Assembly (NCBI GenBank): GCA_963678705.1
Contig: OY783213.1
Span: 9,366,451 to 9,430,450, forward strand
Source of the DNA: Panorpa germanica
Lineage: Eukaryota; Arthropoda; Insecta; Mecoptera; Panorpidae
DNA length: 64,000 nucleotides
Direction of reading: 5' to 3'
In this document: in pieces, positions 13,578 through 25,240 of the stretch
Numbering within the stretch: the stretch's first letter is position 1
Layout of the letters: each line of letters starts with the position of its first letter
Translations under genes and position numbers: made by a program
Notes under the pieces: model-generated
The model's database searches: none
Told to the model about the DNA's origin: nothing
Seen by the model: only the letters and a program-made list of their open reading frames with translations

Positions 13578-14788
13578 TTTATATATTTGTAAATATATTG
13601 TAAATTTTATCCAAAGAAATGAAAGTACTAGTAACATTAAATTGTATATAACTAAAATAGTGACCCTTAGTGAATAATAGTTGGAAATACCTGCTAAAAA
13701 GTATCAATATATGTGGTAATATTCTAGTTATAAGTACATATATAGTATACACATCTTTAAACAGTTAACTAAATTCGCTGAAACTAAATATAAAACTGTT
13801 GGTATACATTAATCATAAAAAATAAAATGAAATAATTGAGTTGGTTGAACTTTAGAATGGTTAGTGTCAGAGGTCAACTTATGGTGCAAAAGGTCACCGC
13901 TATTTGAAAACCCGAGTGCCAGTGGCAATGGCAGTGCCAAGTGCCAAGTGCCAGGCCAATGCCAATCATCATAGTTGTACCGTAACACGCTAAAGTGTAG
14001 AAAAATATATATAGTTTATTCTCAAATTCATCTTACTACTATAATGTTACAGGTGTATGTTTATTTGTTTCTTTTCGCATATGTTTGGTATTGAATTTTG
14101 TATAGTGGCTCGAAAACGGCTTCGTCAATGTTTTTAATAACTTTTCTTTATATTTTTTGAATAAATATTATTGGAACTGGCTAGTTATTTTAAATGTGGA
14201 ATTACAGGATTTAATAATTAGAAATAGTGCAAGGGGGAATAAGAGTGGTTCAGTCGGGATGATGCAAATATGTAGTAGACATTATTTTTTTAGAAAGAGG
14301 GTGAATTTCTGCAGTTATGTTTCTGTCAAGTTATTTCAGAGGTAAAGGGATGTAAAATAAAGTTGATATGCTCATTCGCGTAAAGGTCTAGACATACTAC
14401 ATTGTGTACAACAGACGCGATGATAAAGGAAAGCAAATGAACGGTACTAGATATTTAGACAGCTTAGAGCTAGGTGCTCCGACTTGAAAAGGGATAGTGA
14501 GTCGAGACCTTAATGAAGAGCATCTTGAAATATTGTGAAGCGAGTGAAGGGGAGCATTGCTTGATAACGCATCACTTGAATATGTGTGCAGAGAAAAAGG
14601 ACGCTTCAGGAACAGTCTGTTCTGCAACCCTGTATGCATTAAAAATACCAGCCTGACGTCACAACAACAGACTAGCTTTTATAGAAAATATTTTTAACGC
14701 GTAGACGTTTCGGAAATTTAAACTAAGGTAAATTAGAGATTTCGCTAATTGTACAAACCATGACAAAGGAATGTAAAATGTGTTTGGA
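13578..14788. other. Intergenic; short TGCCA repeat
   Basis: No gene recognised. At 13916-13966 there is a small cluster of overlapping AGTGCCA and GGCAATG words, a degenerate simple repeat. Confidence 0.45.
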
Positions 14789-15141
14789 AAGAATAAATAG
14801 TTTTTATTTTATTTAACCCTGCTAAGGCAGACATAATATTGCAATTTTATTGTTCTTTGAAATAGCTGTAAATAATATTTGATATTTTGATATATAAATG
14901 CATATAGCAGAGATTTATGATCTGTAAGGTTGGTATCCTTACACAAGGATTGTGATGTCACATGCACTTGGAATGTGTACAACGTTGAATCCCTTTAATA
15001 ATTAAAGAGTTTTTAATTGTTAATATCTCTTAACATATAAGGAGTTATTAAAAAATAATTGAACATTTGAGGTTCTAGTAATCCACTTTATCAATATATA
15101 GTACACTTTTGTAGAAATTAAGATATAGGACCCAAGCCCAT
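14789..15141 (+). mobile_element. GGGCTTGTGTCC-family MITE, truncated copy
   Basis: Contains the right half of the family, from AATAAATAGTTTTTATTTTA through the block CTGCTAAGGCAGACATAATA to the end AGGACCCAAGCCCAT. The left half and left terminal repeat are missing. It has the same orientation as the full copy at 33959-34585. No coding capacity. Confidence 0.8.
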
Positions 15142-15910
15142 TGTACGTATTAATAAGGGATTAATGGTACAAACTATGACGTTAGTAATATACATTATTT
15201 TGTAATAATAACTATCTTTATTTAATATAAATTATTGTTTTTAATATAATTAATTTTATTCCTATATATTGCACAAACTGAAACTTACATTTTAGGTTAA
15301 AACCTTAAATTAACACTAAAACTAAGTGAGTGAGAATGGGGCTTTATACAAATTATTAAACTTTTTGTTGACAATCAACCAAATGTAATCTGGAAACGAT
15401 TTCTTAGGAATGGATTTGCTTTTTAAATTTTAATTACCAGCTTACCTTAATGAACTTACGCAAATTGGCTCAGAGATGCCGAAAACTCTACAGCATTGAC
15501 GTCACCACGAGAAAATTATCGTCCGTAGCTTCAGGTAGACTATATTAATTAACTAATGATTTAATTAATAGGGTAGGCAATTTGTTACTTGGAATGCAAT
15601 TAGAATTTAAATTAAATTTTATTATTTAATTTAATCAACATTTCATCTAACAATTTTCTATTTCATTTTAGATAACATATTTTAGTTATTAGTTTCAAGA
15701 CTTTAGATATTTTAGAGTTGTACAAATTATCGTTAATTAAAATGCACGATAATGTTGATAGATCTGACAACGTCTTAATTAACAGATGTGCTAAAATTAT
15801 TGTAAGCAAAAACAAATATCTTGCTTATATGTCACTTATAATGCTCTTATATCGTACAAACATATGTTTCTCGTTTCAAACTCACTCAGACTATGATAAT
15901 TATATGTATA
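15142..15910. other. Intergenic; possible TTAA-family remnant
   Basis: No gene recognised. GTGAGTGAGAATGGGGCTTTA near 15326-15346 resembles the right end of the repeats at 20635-21110 and 25241-25766, so a decayed fragment of that family may end here. A 77-codon ORF at 15718-15951 is not convincing and runs into the next repeat. Confidence 0.35.
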
Positions 15911-16655
15911 AACTAGAGTTTACTACCGTCTTTTTGGCGTGTATGATTTGAATCCAATAAAATAATTGGTAATTACATTTCATATTTAACTCTATTTTTA
16001 AATTGAAAAAAAAAACTCGCTCAATAATAAAATAATTTTTCATATAAATTGACTAAAAAAATATTTAATTTTTTATCAAAATAAAAAATATTTTCAATTT
16101 ATGCGTTATTTGACTAACTTTTTTTCAAAATTCTGATTTTTTTTTTCGATTCGTAAATAAGTTACCAAGGTTAGCCTATATACAAAATTTCAACTTTCTA
16201 GCACAATTTTTACTCTCGGCAAATACTGCCCCCGTGCCCCTAAATAAAATTTTGAAGTTTTGAATTTTTTTTTTATTAATAATATACTTAATTATTCTAG
16301 AATCCAGAATATGAACTTTCTCCAAAGTTCCCCGCCAGGACCCCGAATTTCTTCAACATTCAATTTTTCAATTTCTAATTTTTGAGAAATGTCAGCATTG
16401 AATACATTAATACATATGCAAAATTTCAACTTTCTATCTTTTACGAATTAAGAGTAATACAGCAAAGAAGGGCTCACTTTTTTCCAGTTTTTCCAAAATT
16501 ACGGGTTTCCAGGAAATTCAGGAAAAAATCCGGGGACGCCAAAAGTCTTAGAATTTTTTCTCTACGAAATAGGAAATTTTCAAAAGCATTGATGGAGCCG
16601 TTTTCGAGCTACCATACAAATTCAGTACCAAACATAAAAATTCCGGATTCTTGAA
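15911..16655 (+). repeat. Dispersed repeat, CTAGAGTTTAC family, copy 2 (long)
   Basis: Starts ACTAGAGTTTACTACCGTC. Contains the shared blocks CAACTTTCTAGCACAATTTT, TGCCCCCGTGCCCC, ATGTCAGCATTGAATAC and GGTTTCCAGGAAATTCAGG, and ends near GCCGTTTTCGAGCTACC. The same order of blocks is seen at 19222-19890. The 90-codon ORF 16382-16654 is a translation of the repeat, not a gene. No terminal inverted repeats, poly(A) tail or target duplication identified. Confidence 0.75.
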
Positions 16656-17455
16656 TCCACTGTTTCTCCTAGAAGGGCGGATTGTTATTTATCTCTAGTA
16701 AATCTTATTAATATTAATAAATATATTTATAAACCGAAAATGTAATAAAAAGGAATTACCATAAATGTATTAAAATGACAAAGTTGTAAGGGCATTTACT
16801 TAACGACAAAGTGATGAAGCAATTTTCACATCGACTAACATTTATTTCTTATTCAGTTCAAATAAGACAAAAAAATGTAAAATAAAACCCAAAATAATTT
16901 GAATCGATATCTTTAAATAAATTTGAAACATCTACATCTACATTTAAAATATTTATTTAAGAAAAACTTTTTTACTTTAAAATAACATTATTTTTGTTTT
17001 ATATTCAATTTATCTAACAGCACCAGTAGATAAAGCACAAAAGAACCCCCCCCCCCCTTCTCTTTCCGACAAGTTTTCGAAGTATTCTAAATTATACAAA
17101 AACTTTTTTACTTTGTGTCTTCTATTTATTTTGTTAGAATAAGTTATTTTCTATAACCTAATATAAATCTACAAAAGTCATTGCTCCTCTGAACCTTCAG
17201 ACCTCTTTCAAGTTGTGCTTTGACTTGTTGATTGAATACAACAACAGGAGCTTTCGAAGCTTTCGATAGCTGAAATAGAGATACAAAGTTTTCTCTGTAA
17301 AATAGTATTCAAAAGTTTATTTCATCTTTGTAATAAATTGAATAATAAGGCACGTGTATAGTAGGTGTTGATTCACTTTGTACAATTCGTACTTTGAGCA
17401 ATTCATACGACTTTGGAATAAATTATACTAATTTGTATAATTAAATTTAATTTTT
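16656..17455. other. Intergenic, AT-rich
   Basis: No gene recognised. A poly(C) run of about 12 lies near 17046-17057. Confidence 0.45.
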
Positions 17456-17466
17456 AATAAAACTGG
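17456..17466 (+). repeat. SINE target-site duplication, left
   Basis: AATAAAACTGG, repeated exactly at 17740-17750 on the far side of the SINE. Confidence 0.85.
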
Positions 17467-17739
17467 ATTTGACGACACAGTGGGCGAGAGCATTGATGCT
17501 TGACGCCGACTGCTGTGTCTTCGGGTTCGATCCCCGGACCAGATATATATTTTCTGGGTTTGGTTATTATGAACTTATATTGATTATGGTCATACATAAT
17601 CGTACAGTTATTAGGCAGTGGTGTAGCCCACATATATGAGGCCACGACACTATAAATACTGCCAACATTGAAGGAGGTCGTCGGTGATAGGACTCAGCAT
17701 CGGAAATAGGCCGACGTTAAATAAAAAAAAAAAAAAATA
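17467..17739 (+). mobile_element. tRNA-derived SINE, complete
   Basis: A 273-bp element with a tRNA-like head and an A-rich tail. The RNA polymerase III box B GGTTCGATCCC is at 17524-17534. A box-A-like stretch, TGGGCGAGAGCATT, lies about 45 bp upstream. The tail is A-rich (AAATAAAAAAAA and onward). A perfect 11-bp target duplication (AATAAAACTGG) flanks it, which is strong evidence for retrotransposition by a LINE machinery. The spacing and lack of an acceptor-stem match argue against a functional tRNA gene. The minus-strand ORF over it (17454-17645) is a shadow. The partner LINE is not known from this window. Confidence 0.85.
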
Positions 17740-17750
17740 AATAAAACTGG
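17740..17750 (+). repeat. SINE target-site duplication, right
   Basis: AATAAAACTGG, identical to 17456-17466. Confidence 0.85.
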
Positions 17751-19221
17751 CAATTGTCTATGTCCACTTCTATCAGTGGTAACAGCTCCACAAATTATTT
17801 GTTTATGAAATTATTATTGCAATAAGTATATCAAAAGTAAAGTTGAAGGGCCACCAAATTACAAATTTCATTAGGGCCACATAAAACGCGAATGCGTCTT
17901 ATTATGTTCTAGAAAATTCCGTTTCCTCACACATAGTGTCTACTAAGGGTCGTCCATTTTTCAATTCTCATTAACTGAGGTTTATTATAAAACTTGGTTG
18001 ATAGTATTGTTTCTCAGTTCTTTTCGTTAGTTAATTGTGGGTTGCTTTTTGAAAAAAGTATAATTTAATAACCCATTTTGGGTTTGAAACTTAAATTATG
18101 CCATAACTGTCGTTTAACTAAGAATTTTAAAATTGGCCTTAAAATCACAAAAGACAACACCACCCTTCCCCTTCCGCTCCCCCTCACCCTTCTCCACCCC
18201 TTCTCCTGACACTTATTCCTATTAGTGTTATTAGTAGATGTAAGACTACAACCGTATTACCACTTTATTTTAGATTTATTTTTGCTTATAACTTTTTTGT
18301 TATAAAAGTTACAAGAAAAAGTTATAGATAATATTGTTATCTACAAAAAAGGTTCTTATCAAAATTTTTTTGGGAGCTGTGGTTTTTAAGATAAACACGA
18401 AATTGATTACACACTTTTTTTAAGAGTGGGATATTCACCCGGGAGACTAATCCAAAATGCATGTGTCACCTTTTTTAACGACAGATTTACTGTGTTACTT
18501 ATTGCATATTGATTATATAACAAACACTTAATATAAAAACCTAATTCGTTCAATAAGACTACAAACTGATAAGAGATAATAAACTTTTTATAGGTCCTTT
18601 CATATATAATGTAGAAAACATTTTACGTCTGCTTGAAAACAAGGTTTAACATCCTTTTTATCCTTTTCTCACTATCCAACCACTACTTTATAGAAGTAAT
18701 AGCGACTTAAAGAAAATAAGATTCTTATTATGAGCCTATTACCGTCTAACACAAGTGATACTACATAAATATCGAGTGTTGACTGTCACTTGTCGTTCAT
18801 GACCAGTATATTAGCAAGTCCATTGGCTTTGGCTTTTGCCTTTGGCTATTGGCTATCCTACAGACGCTGTGCAATGTTGAAATGCTTCCGTTCAGTCTCG
18901 CTAGTGTGCAAACTCAACTCAGGTCGCCGTCGCAGTCCATGGAACAAATGACCATTGCAATTTGTATGAATAATTTACAACTATTTGATGCCATAAAATA
19001 TAACCAGTACAACATTGTTAGAAGGATGATGAACACACGGTGCATTGCTTTTCACTGGTTCCGAACATTATGTTTATGGGAGAAAAGTTATGTAAAATGT
19101 TACACACGTTCTTCGCTCTCTTTCTGACGTTTTATCGTCAATACTATCCGAGCTATTTTAGAGTTCTGCGTGTGGAAAAGGTGTGAAGAAAGTTGGGTAA
19201 AACAAATTTTGGAATATATAT
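17751..19221. other. Intergenic; pyrimidine tract
   Basis: No gene recognised. A C-rich pyrimidine tract lies at about 18165-18210. The region 18810-18860 has a small GGCTTTGG/GGCTATTGG simple repeat. The 92-codon ORF at 18849-19127 begins within it and has no recognisable domain. Confidence 0.4.
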
Positions 19222-19890
19222 ATGAACTAGAGTTTACCCCCGTCGCAAACGACGTCGTTTTAGTGTGCATAATTTGAATTCAATAAAATATTCCTAATTA
19301 TATTTCAAATTTTAATTCCATTTTTAAATTGAAATATTTAACTCGTTCTATATAAATTTTACATATAAAAAGAAATAATTTTTCATATAAACTGACTAAA
19401 AGAATATTTTCGATTCGTACATTTGGTATCAAAGTTAACTCACGAATAAAATTTCAACTTTCTAGCACAATTTTCACCCTCGTCAAAAACCGCCCCCGTG
19501 CCCCCATAAAATAGAATTTTGAAATTTTGAATTTTCTTTTATTAATAATATACTTAAATACCCTACAATCCATATTTTCAACTTTCTCCAAAGTTACCTA
19601 CCTGGCCCCCGAAATTTTTCAACCCCCTTTTCCAATTTTGGAATTTCTAATTGCTGAAAATGTCAGCATTGAATACCTTAATACATATGCAAAATTTTAA
19701 CTTTCTATCTTTTACGAATTAAAAGTTATAGAGAAAGAAATGATTATTTTTTTCCAAAATTATGGGTTTCCAGGAAATTCAGGGGAAAATCCGAGGCTCC
19801 AAAAGTCTTAGATTTTTTCTCTACGAAATAGAAAATTTTCAGAAACATTGACAAAGCCATTTTCGAGCCACCATACGAATCGCGTAAACA
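19222..19890 (+). repeat. Dispersed repeat, CTAGAGTTTAC family, copy 3
   Basis: Starts AACTAGAGTTTACCCCCGTC and repeats the block order of the copy at 15911-16655: CAACTTTCTAGCACAATTTT, CGCCCCCGTGCCCCC, ATGTCAGCATTGAATACC, GGTTTCCAGGAAATTCAGG and CCATTTTCGAGCCACCATAC. It lacks some of the AT-rich sequence between the first blocks. No coding capacity. A minus-strand ORF at 19744-19944 is a shadow of the repeat. Confidence 0.75.
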
Positions 19891-20634
19891 TATAAGAAAA
19901 CAAACATATAAGAATATAAAAATATAAACATACACTTGGAACATTATAATATAGGATTATTTCGGTAAAGCCTACCGATTTAGAAACAGTGTAAAGTTCC
20001 CTGACGGTTCAGTGTCACTGGCAATCATTATTTAGCTGATGGTAATCTCTGGGATAAAACTAGAGGATGGCAGTGCTGCCAATTATTAACAGGATATTAT
20101 GGAACTAACATTATCATAGTTACATTTTCGTTTAATTAAAAAATATAATTGGAATGATTTGATATCGTATTGTGCTGTATATCATGCACTACTGTATTTA
20201 CTAATTAAATGTCACGTGTAGAAAATATTGAATTCGATATCTATGCACTATCAGAGGAAATTAAAATCGCAGTGTAATTAATCATGTGAATAAAATGAGT
20301 AAAATTTAATTACATGTTATTAATGAAAAACAGCCACTTCAAATGACATGTATTGTTTCACTATCACCAATTCACTATCGCTTGATGGTTTTCTTTTATT
20401 ATGATTTCTCGGACTTCCTAGACACGTAGCCTTTTATCGCTCATTTGAATTTCATTTCTTGCTTTTGCTGTATTTCTGCATTATCCTTCGCTTCATCACA
20501 TTCGCACTTACTGTTGCTAATGATTTTGTTTCTTGTTAGATGTTTCTAGATAGAGCTCCAGCCGCTTTATGGTTGCAATAGTAGCACAACTCAAAAATAT
20601 TTAATTGTGAATTTTTGTGGAAATTGTTTTCTAA
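19891..20634. other. Intergenic
   Basis: No gene or repeat recognised. Confidence 0.4.
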
Positions 20635-21110
20635 ATTACTGTTTTAATTTAATCTTGTATTTTCTATTTAATTTAAATTGTTTAACTTATGGTAATATGT
20701 ACCATTTTTAATTTTTCATTTATTTTTTAAGTTTTTTAGTTTTTTTAGAACAATACAAGGTCCAATGTTTTAAATTAAAAATATTAAATTAAGAAAAACT
20801 ATATTATATTATAAGCTCCAAAAATGTGACAATCTGTCAAAATGCAGTAGGATTTACTTTTAAAAGAAGTTAATGTTTAGTAGAAGTTTAATGTCAGTTT
20901 TTTTTTAAATATAGAAGTGAAACCAATTTCTATTACTAATTGTTATTAAAAATAATAATTTTAATTATTTCACATACCCTGTCAAAACTAAACTTAAATT
21001 AAAACACAAATGTGAAAAGGAATGCTTAAACGAAAACCTGAAATCTAGATTACAATATTAAATAAAAACAGTAAATTAAATATCAAAACAGTGGGTGGGA
21101 ATGAGGCTTT
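20635..21110 (+). repeat. TTAA-family MITE-like repeat, copy 1
   Basis: Shares long near-identical blocks with 25256-25769: GTCCAATGTTTTAAATTAAA, ATGCAGTAGGATTTACTTTT, AGGAATGCTTAAA and the right end CAGTGGGTGGGAATGAGGC. The left end lacks the inverted copy of the right end that copy 2 has, so it is probably truncated or diverged on the left. No coding capacity. Confidence 0.7.
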
Positions 21111-22009
21111 ACTTATAACGTATTTAATTTAATGTCATTATCTACAAAAAATTTCTCACAAAATTTTGTGGGGGTTTTGGTTTTCCAGATAATAAAATGA
21201 TAGCGCCCCCATCCTGAAAATTCAAATTTAAATCCAGGTTGGATCGTTTTACATTCTCGTCTACCCAAATAAGCAGTTTGTAAGTTTTTAAGGAGTTCAT
21301 TGACATTAGATGATTTTTCAAAGGCTTTATACGAAAAAATCAGCCTGCGTTAGTTTGTGTTTGAAGTGAAACTTTGATAGAATGTTGCATTATTGTATGT
21401 AGCATCGCGTGTTTTCAAAAATCGCATTATTTTCTTTGGTTTCTTTTCAGTTGATCATCGTCTGTGTTTTTGTATATGTAAACTGATATATTTTTACTGT
21501 TATTTTATAATTTCTTCCGGTAAAATTTTCATAAAAGCTTTTTTTATAACGGACTATAATTAAAGATATATTTACGTAAAAAGTAAAAAGTAATATTTCA
21601 ATTAATTTTAACAAAAGTAAATAATTACTCTCTGAGGCTTACTTTGTACATCCATATCCTCCTCCCTCCACCTCCGCTTGAAAGCTACTGGAGTGTTTGT
21701 TTACCCAACCGAGATATGTAACATTTTTCAACGACCGCCGCCATGAGTGTTATAGCCATGTTTCTATTGGTAATAAAAATTTATATTGCACGGGTGAACT
21801 CAATTCACTGTTTGCTGTACGTTTTCTGGACCCGTTATTGTTTTCCGTGAGAGTTAATAGTTTCGAATAGTCGACAGATGCTGAGGAAAAGTACGAAAAT
21901 ATTGACACTACCACAATAAAAATAAAGAAAAAGGGGCATCAGGGACAAAAGGAGAAAACAAGGAAACAATTACATTTATTATAGCTTCATAAAGTTTACA
22001 ACAAATAGA
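21111..22009. other. Intergenic
   Basis: No gene recognised. Contains an AT-rich stretch and a CCTCCCTCCACCTCC tract at about 21659-21674. Confidence 0.4.
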
Positions 22010-22017
22010 AGCGGGAA
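22010..22017. repeat. hAT target-site duplication, left
   Basis: AGCGGGAA; exact copy at 23105-23112. Confidence 0.85.
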
Positions 22018-23104
22018 CACTGTTGGCAATCGTACCATAATGGAGGTAGATGTACCATAATTTCGACGTTTGTACAATCTACCATCCTTGTTGTACCATA
22101 ATTTTGAAGAATCAAAAATTGATGAATTATAAATTTGATTTTTTAAATAAAATAATGTAAAAATAATAATGTAATAAAAATTTTTAAATAAAAAATGTAA
22201 ATTTAGAATTTATTACTATATTCTATATTATACATGAGATGGCCGTCTTAAATGACTACTGGATATTTTAATGGTTAATTTTAAATTACAAATTTTACCA
22301 TTACATTAAGTCCTTTCAACGGACAATATTCCAAAAGAATCCCAATCCAATTCAGACGACAATCATGAAGTTTTTTTGTTAAATATTTAGTAATTATAAT
22401 TTTTAAATATAAAAGTATTTGTAAAGCGCTACCAATTTACGTTCACACCAATAAAATATATAACCAATAAATAAAATAATGTGACTCTTAGAATCGCGAT
22501 ATCTCAGGAATGGTAACTCTTAAGAAAAAAATCATAAGGACCATTTTTGTAGAGAATTTTAAGATCTACAACTTTGGTTTAAGGTTTTTTTTTTTGATAA
22601 AACTTACCGTTTTCGAGAAAAATCAAAAAAACCTCAAATTTTGACCTTTGACCCCGAATAACTTTTGAAGCACACATAGAATCGATGGGGATTTTTAAAA
22701 CTTTATTTGTAATGATAAACCCCAGCTCTCTACCAATATTTGGCTCTCCGGGAATTTTTGTTATTTGACCACTATTTTCATGTTTAAATTGACCGGATTA
22801 ATATTAAAAATATGAGTATTTTATTCGTTACTTAAAAATATATATATGTATTGTATTTAATTATTATGTAATAATTATGTTAACAACTAACTTCTTTAAT
22901 AAAGATAACATCTAATATGATCTCACTTAAATTGAAGAAAATACATCTAATCCTACTTTTATTTTAATCAAATTTGAGTTTGGCGCTATGAAGCATCGAA
23001 ATATATGTATTCATTAAATCTACCACATTTTTTGCAAATGTACCATAATTTTACGGTCTTTTTAACTTTAACTATATCACTTTTTTTCAGACCTGCCAAC
23101 CCTG
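22018..23104. mobile_element. hAT-type non-autonomous transposon, 1.09 kb
   Basis: The element starts CACTGTTGGCA and ends TGCCAACCCTG, short imperfect inverted ends of the CA(G)NGTTGGC type seen in hAT transposons. Perfect 8-bp duplications AGCGGGAA flank it; an 8-bp duplication is the hAT signature. Near both ends the word TACCATAATTT recurs (about 22053-22110 and 23040-23052), as subterminal repeats. The interior (about 22480-22760) holds a stretch of moderate GC but no long ORF, so there is no transposase. It must depend on an element elsewhere, or be dead. Confidence 0.85.
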
Positions 23105-23112
23105 AGCGGGAA
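23105..23112. repeat. hAT target-site duplication, right
   Basis: AGCGGGAA, identical to 22010-22017. Confidence 0.85.
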
Positions 23113-23200
23113 TAATGACAGGAATTGAGTTGTGCAAATGGATATTTTCAAATTTTATATATTCTAATAAAATACGTATAGATACATTTTTTTTTATAAC

Positions 23201-23406
23201 CAGTGCCGCATTTAATTCTGATTTTCGAGAGCTCCTGCAAAATCTCCAGTAACACTTTGTAGAAATTCATCATTAATTTATTCTCTAGTATTTTTTCTCC
23301 TGTAGTATTCTAATCAGTGTAGCTATTAAAATAAATGGAGGGGTAGAAGAAGGGGAACATATTTTCTTCTATGCCTGGGGCCTCAATTAACCTAAATCCG
23401 CCACTG
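23201..23406. mobile_element. hAT-type MITE, 206 bp
   Basis: Starts CAGTGCCGCATTTA and ends TAAATCCGCCACTG; the reverse of the right end is CAGTGGCGGATTTA, so the two ends match at about 12 of 14 positions. The CAGTGGCGGA end is typical of hAT elements. The flanking 8-mers (TTTATAAC and ATATATAT) do not form a clean duplication, so the insertion is old or the flank has changed. No coding capacity. Confidence 0.7.
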
Positions 23407-23903
23407 ATATATATACCATTATATACAACAAAACGTACTCGGATATGAAATATGACGCGATTCAAACAGATTTAATTCCATAATTTATTACAAAAATTCA
23501 TCAAATAGCTGTCACAACCACAATATAGCAAATATATCACACGTGGGTGGTATCACTTCACGATATAAATAACCTTGAATTTTTTATAAGGGTGGAAACA
23601 TTCTAATCCATTAAACACAACAATAATTCAATAACATTCCATAAAAAGTGAAGTTAATTTTTTATATAAAGTTGCCATGTCACAAATAAAATACATTTTG
23701 ATTGAATGGTGTAGATTTTTCGTATCTGATTTTGTTATAACACGGGGCTCCTTTTAAATTGAATGAATATTTAATAATTGTTACATGTATTGTTAGATAT
23801 TATATAGCATGTCGTGATTTTCGATAGGTTCCATGTCACATCACGCAATAAGTTTGAAGAATGACATAGATGGTGACACTATGAACACCTACGAACTTAT
23901 TGA
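23407..23903. other. Intergenic
   Basis: No gene or repeat recognised. Confidence 0.4.
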
Positions 23904-24588
23904 GTCTTAATTTCTATAAAACTGTACTATATATTGATAAGGTTGGTTACTAGAACCTCAAATGTTCAATTATTTTTTAATAACTCCTTATATTTCAGGA
24001 GATATTAACAAATAAAAAAGTCATTTTTTCTCTTTAATTATTAAAGGGATTCAAGGTTGTACACATTCAATCTGCATGTGACATCACAACCGCTAGTTGC
24101 TATCTCTTTTACACAACAGATCGTAAAAGAGATAGCATATTCAAGATAGAACTCTGGCAAGTTTACAGGTTACCAACCTTACAGCTCATAAATCTCTGCT
24201 ATATTATTTATATATCAAAATATCAAATATTATTTACAGCTATTTCAAGGAACAATAAAATTTCAATATTATGCCTGCCTTATCAGGGTTAAATAAAATA
24301 CAAACTTATTATTCTTTGACTTGACTTGATTATTTCGACTACCAACAACTACAAAACATTACCACAGCACTGACCTACTCAACAAATAACTGACGTTAAA
24401 ATGCATTTCACGTCATACAAATGGCCGACCATCTCTAGCGCTAAAACTACAATTCAAATTTTTAATCGCTATATCTCAGTCAACATTTTGATATTTAATA
24501 AAATGGACACGCCAATACACATTTATTAACATCAATTTCAATCAACAATTGAAAAATCTACCACTAAAAAATGAGGACACAAGCCCAT
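23904..24588 (-). mobile_element. GGGCTTGTGTCC-family MITE with extra hairpin insert
   Basis: Orientation opposite to the copy at 33959-34585. The right end AGGACACAAGCCCAT is present; the left terminal repeat is missing, the copy starting at GTCTTAATTTCTATAAAA. Compared with other copies it carries about 80 extra bases near 24091-24175 that include a perfect 14-bp inverted repeat (24099-24112 and 24123-24136, 10-base loop). No coding capacity. Confidence 0.85.
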
Positions 24589-25236
24589 ATTTTAATACAT
24601 CTTGTGCTTCAATAGGAGAATATGTTTTTTATAAACCCACCATAACGTAAGAAATAAAGCCCATAAGGTACTGCATGCATATTTTTAATAAATTCATAAA
24701 TATTTTAATATCTTACTATTTACAACTCAAATTGAAATGGCTACAGCATGTTCAGGTTAATGCCTACAAAAAGTGTTTTCCTGTACCGATCTCGTCCGGA
24801 ACATCCGCATTACAAAAGCAACATCCGATCTCTGTTTTCTAACAAAACTTAAAACTAAAGGATACTATAAAGTTTAAAGTTAATTTTCCCTTTTTTTAAG
24901 AGTAATGGTTTCTTAGTGATTTATAAAAACCTCTTTGTTCTTGAAGTTTATGTTGGCTAATATTATTTCAAGTTGTTTCTTTTGTATTTTGATATTTGCG
25001 CCATTCTGTTCTTTTCTTGTCGTGTAATTTGTTTCGTTTGTGAAACTTGTTCATTAATAATTGTCAAAGCATTAAAAACTTACTAATAAGTGTTGGAACA
25101 ACAAAGAAAAAATTACTTTACAAATTGTATTTTTAAAAATTATTTATCATTCATGTTTGATTTCAGACTGCCGTGTCTTTTGGATTTGGTGTTACCACTA
25201 ATCGATTGTGTGCTCACATAATCATAAAAACTGTAT
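24589..25236. other. Intergenic
   Basis: No gene or repeat recognised. Confidence 0.4.
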
Positions 25237-25240
25237 TATT

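Noticed and set aside
16382..16654. 90-codon ORF
   Set aside because: Falls inside a dispersed repeat present in three copies; the frame is not kept in the copy at 19222-19890.
17467..17545. Functional tRNA gene
   Set aside because: Box B is good, but the acceptor and anticodon arms do not fold, and the unit has an A-rich tail and target duplication, so it is a SINE.
17454..17645. 63-codon minus-strand ORF
   Set aside because: Lies almost entirely in the SINE; it is a translation of repeat sequence.
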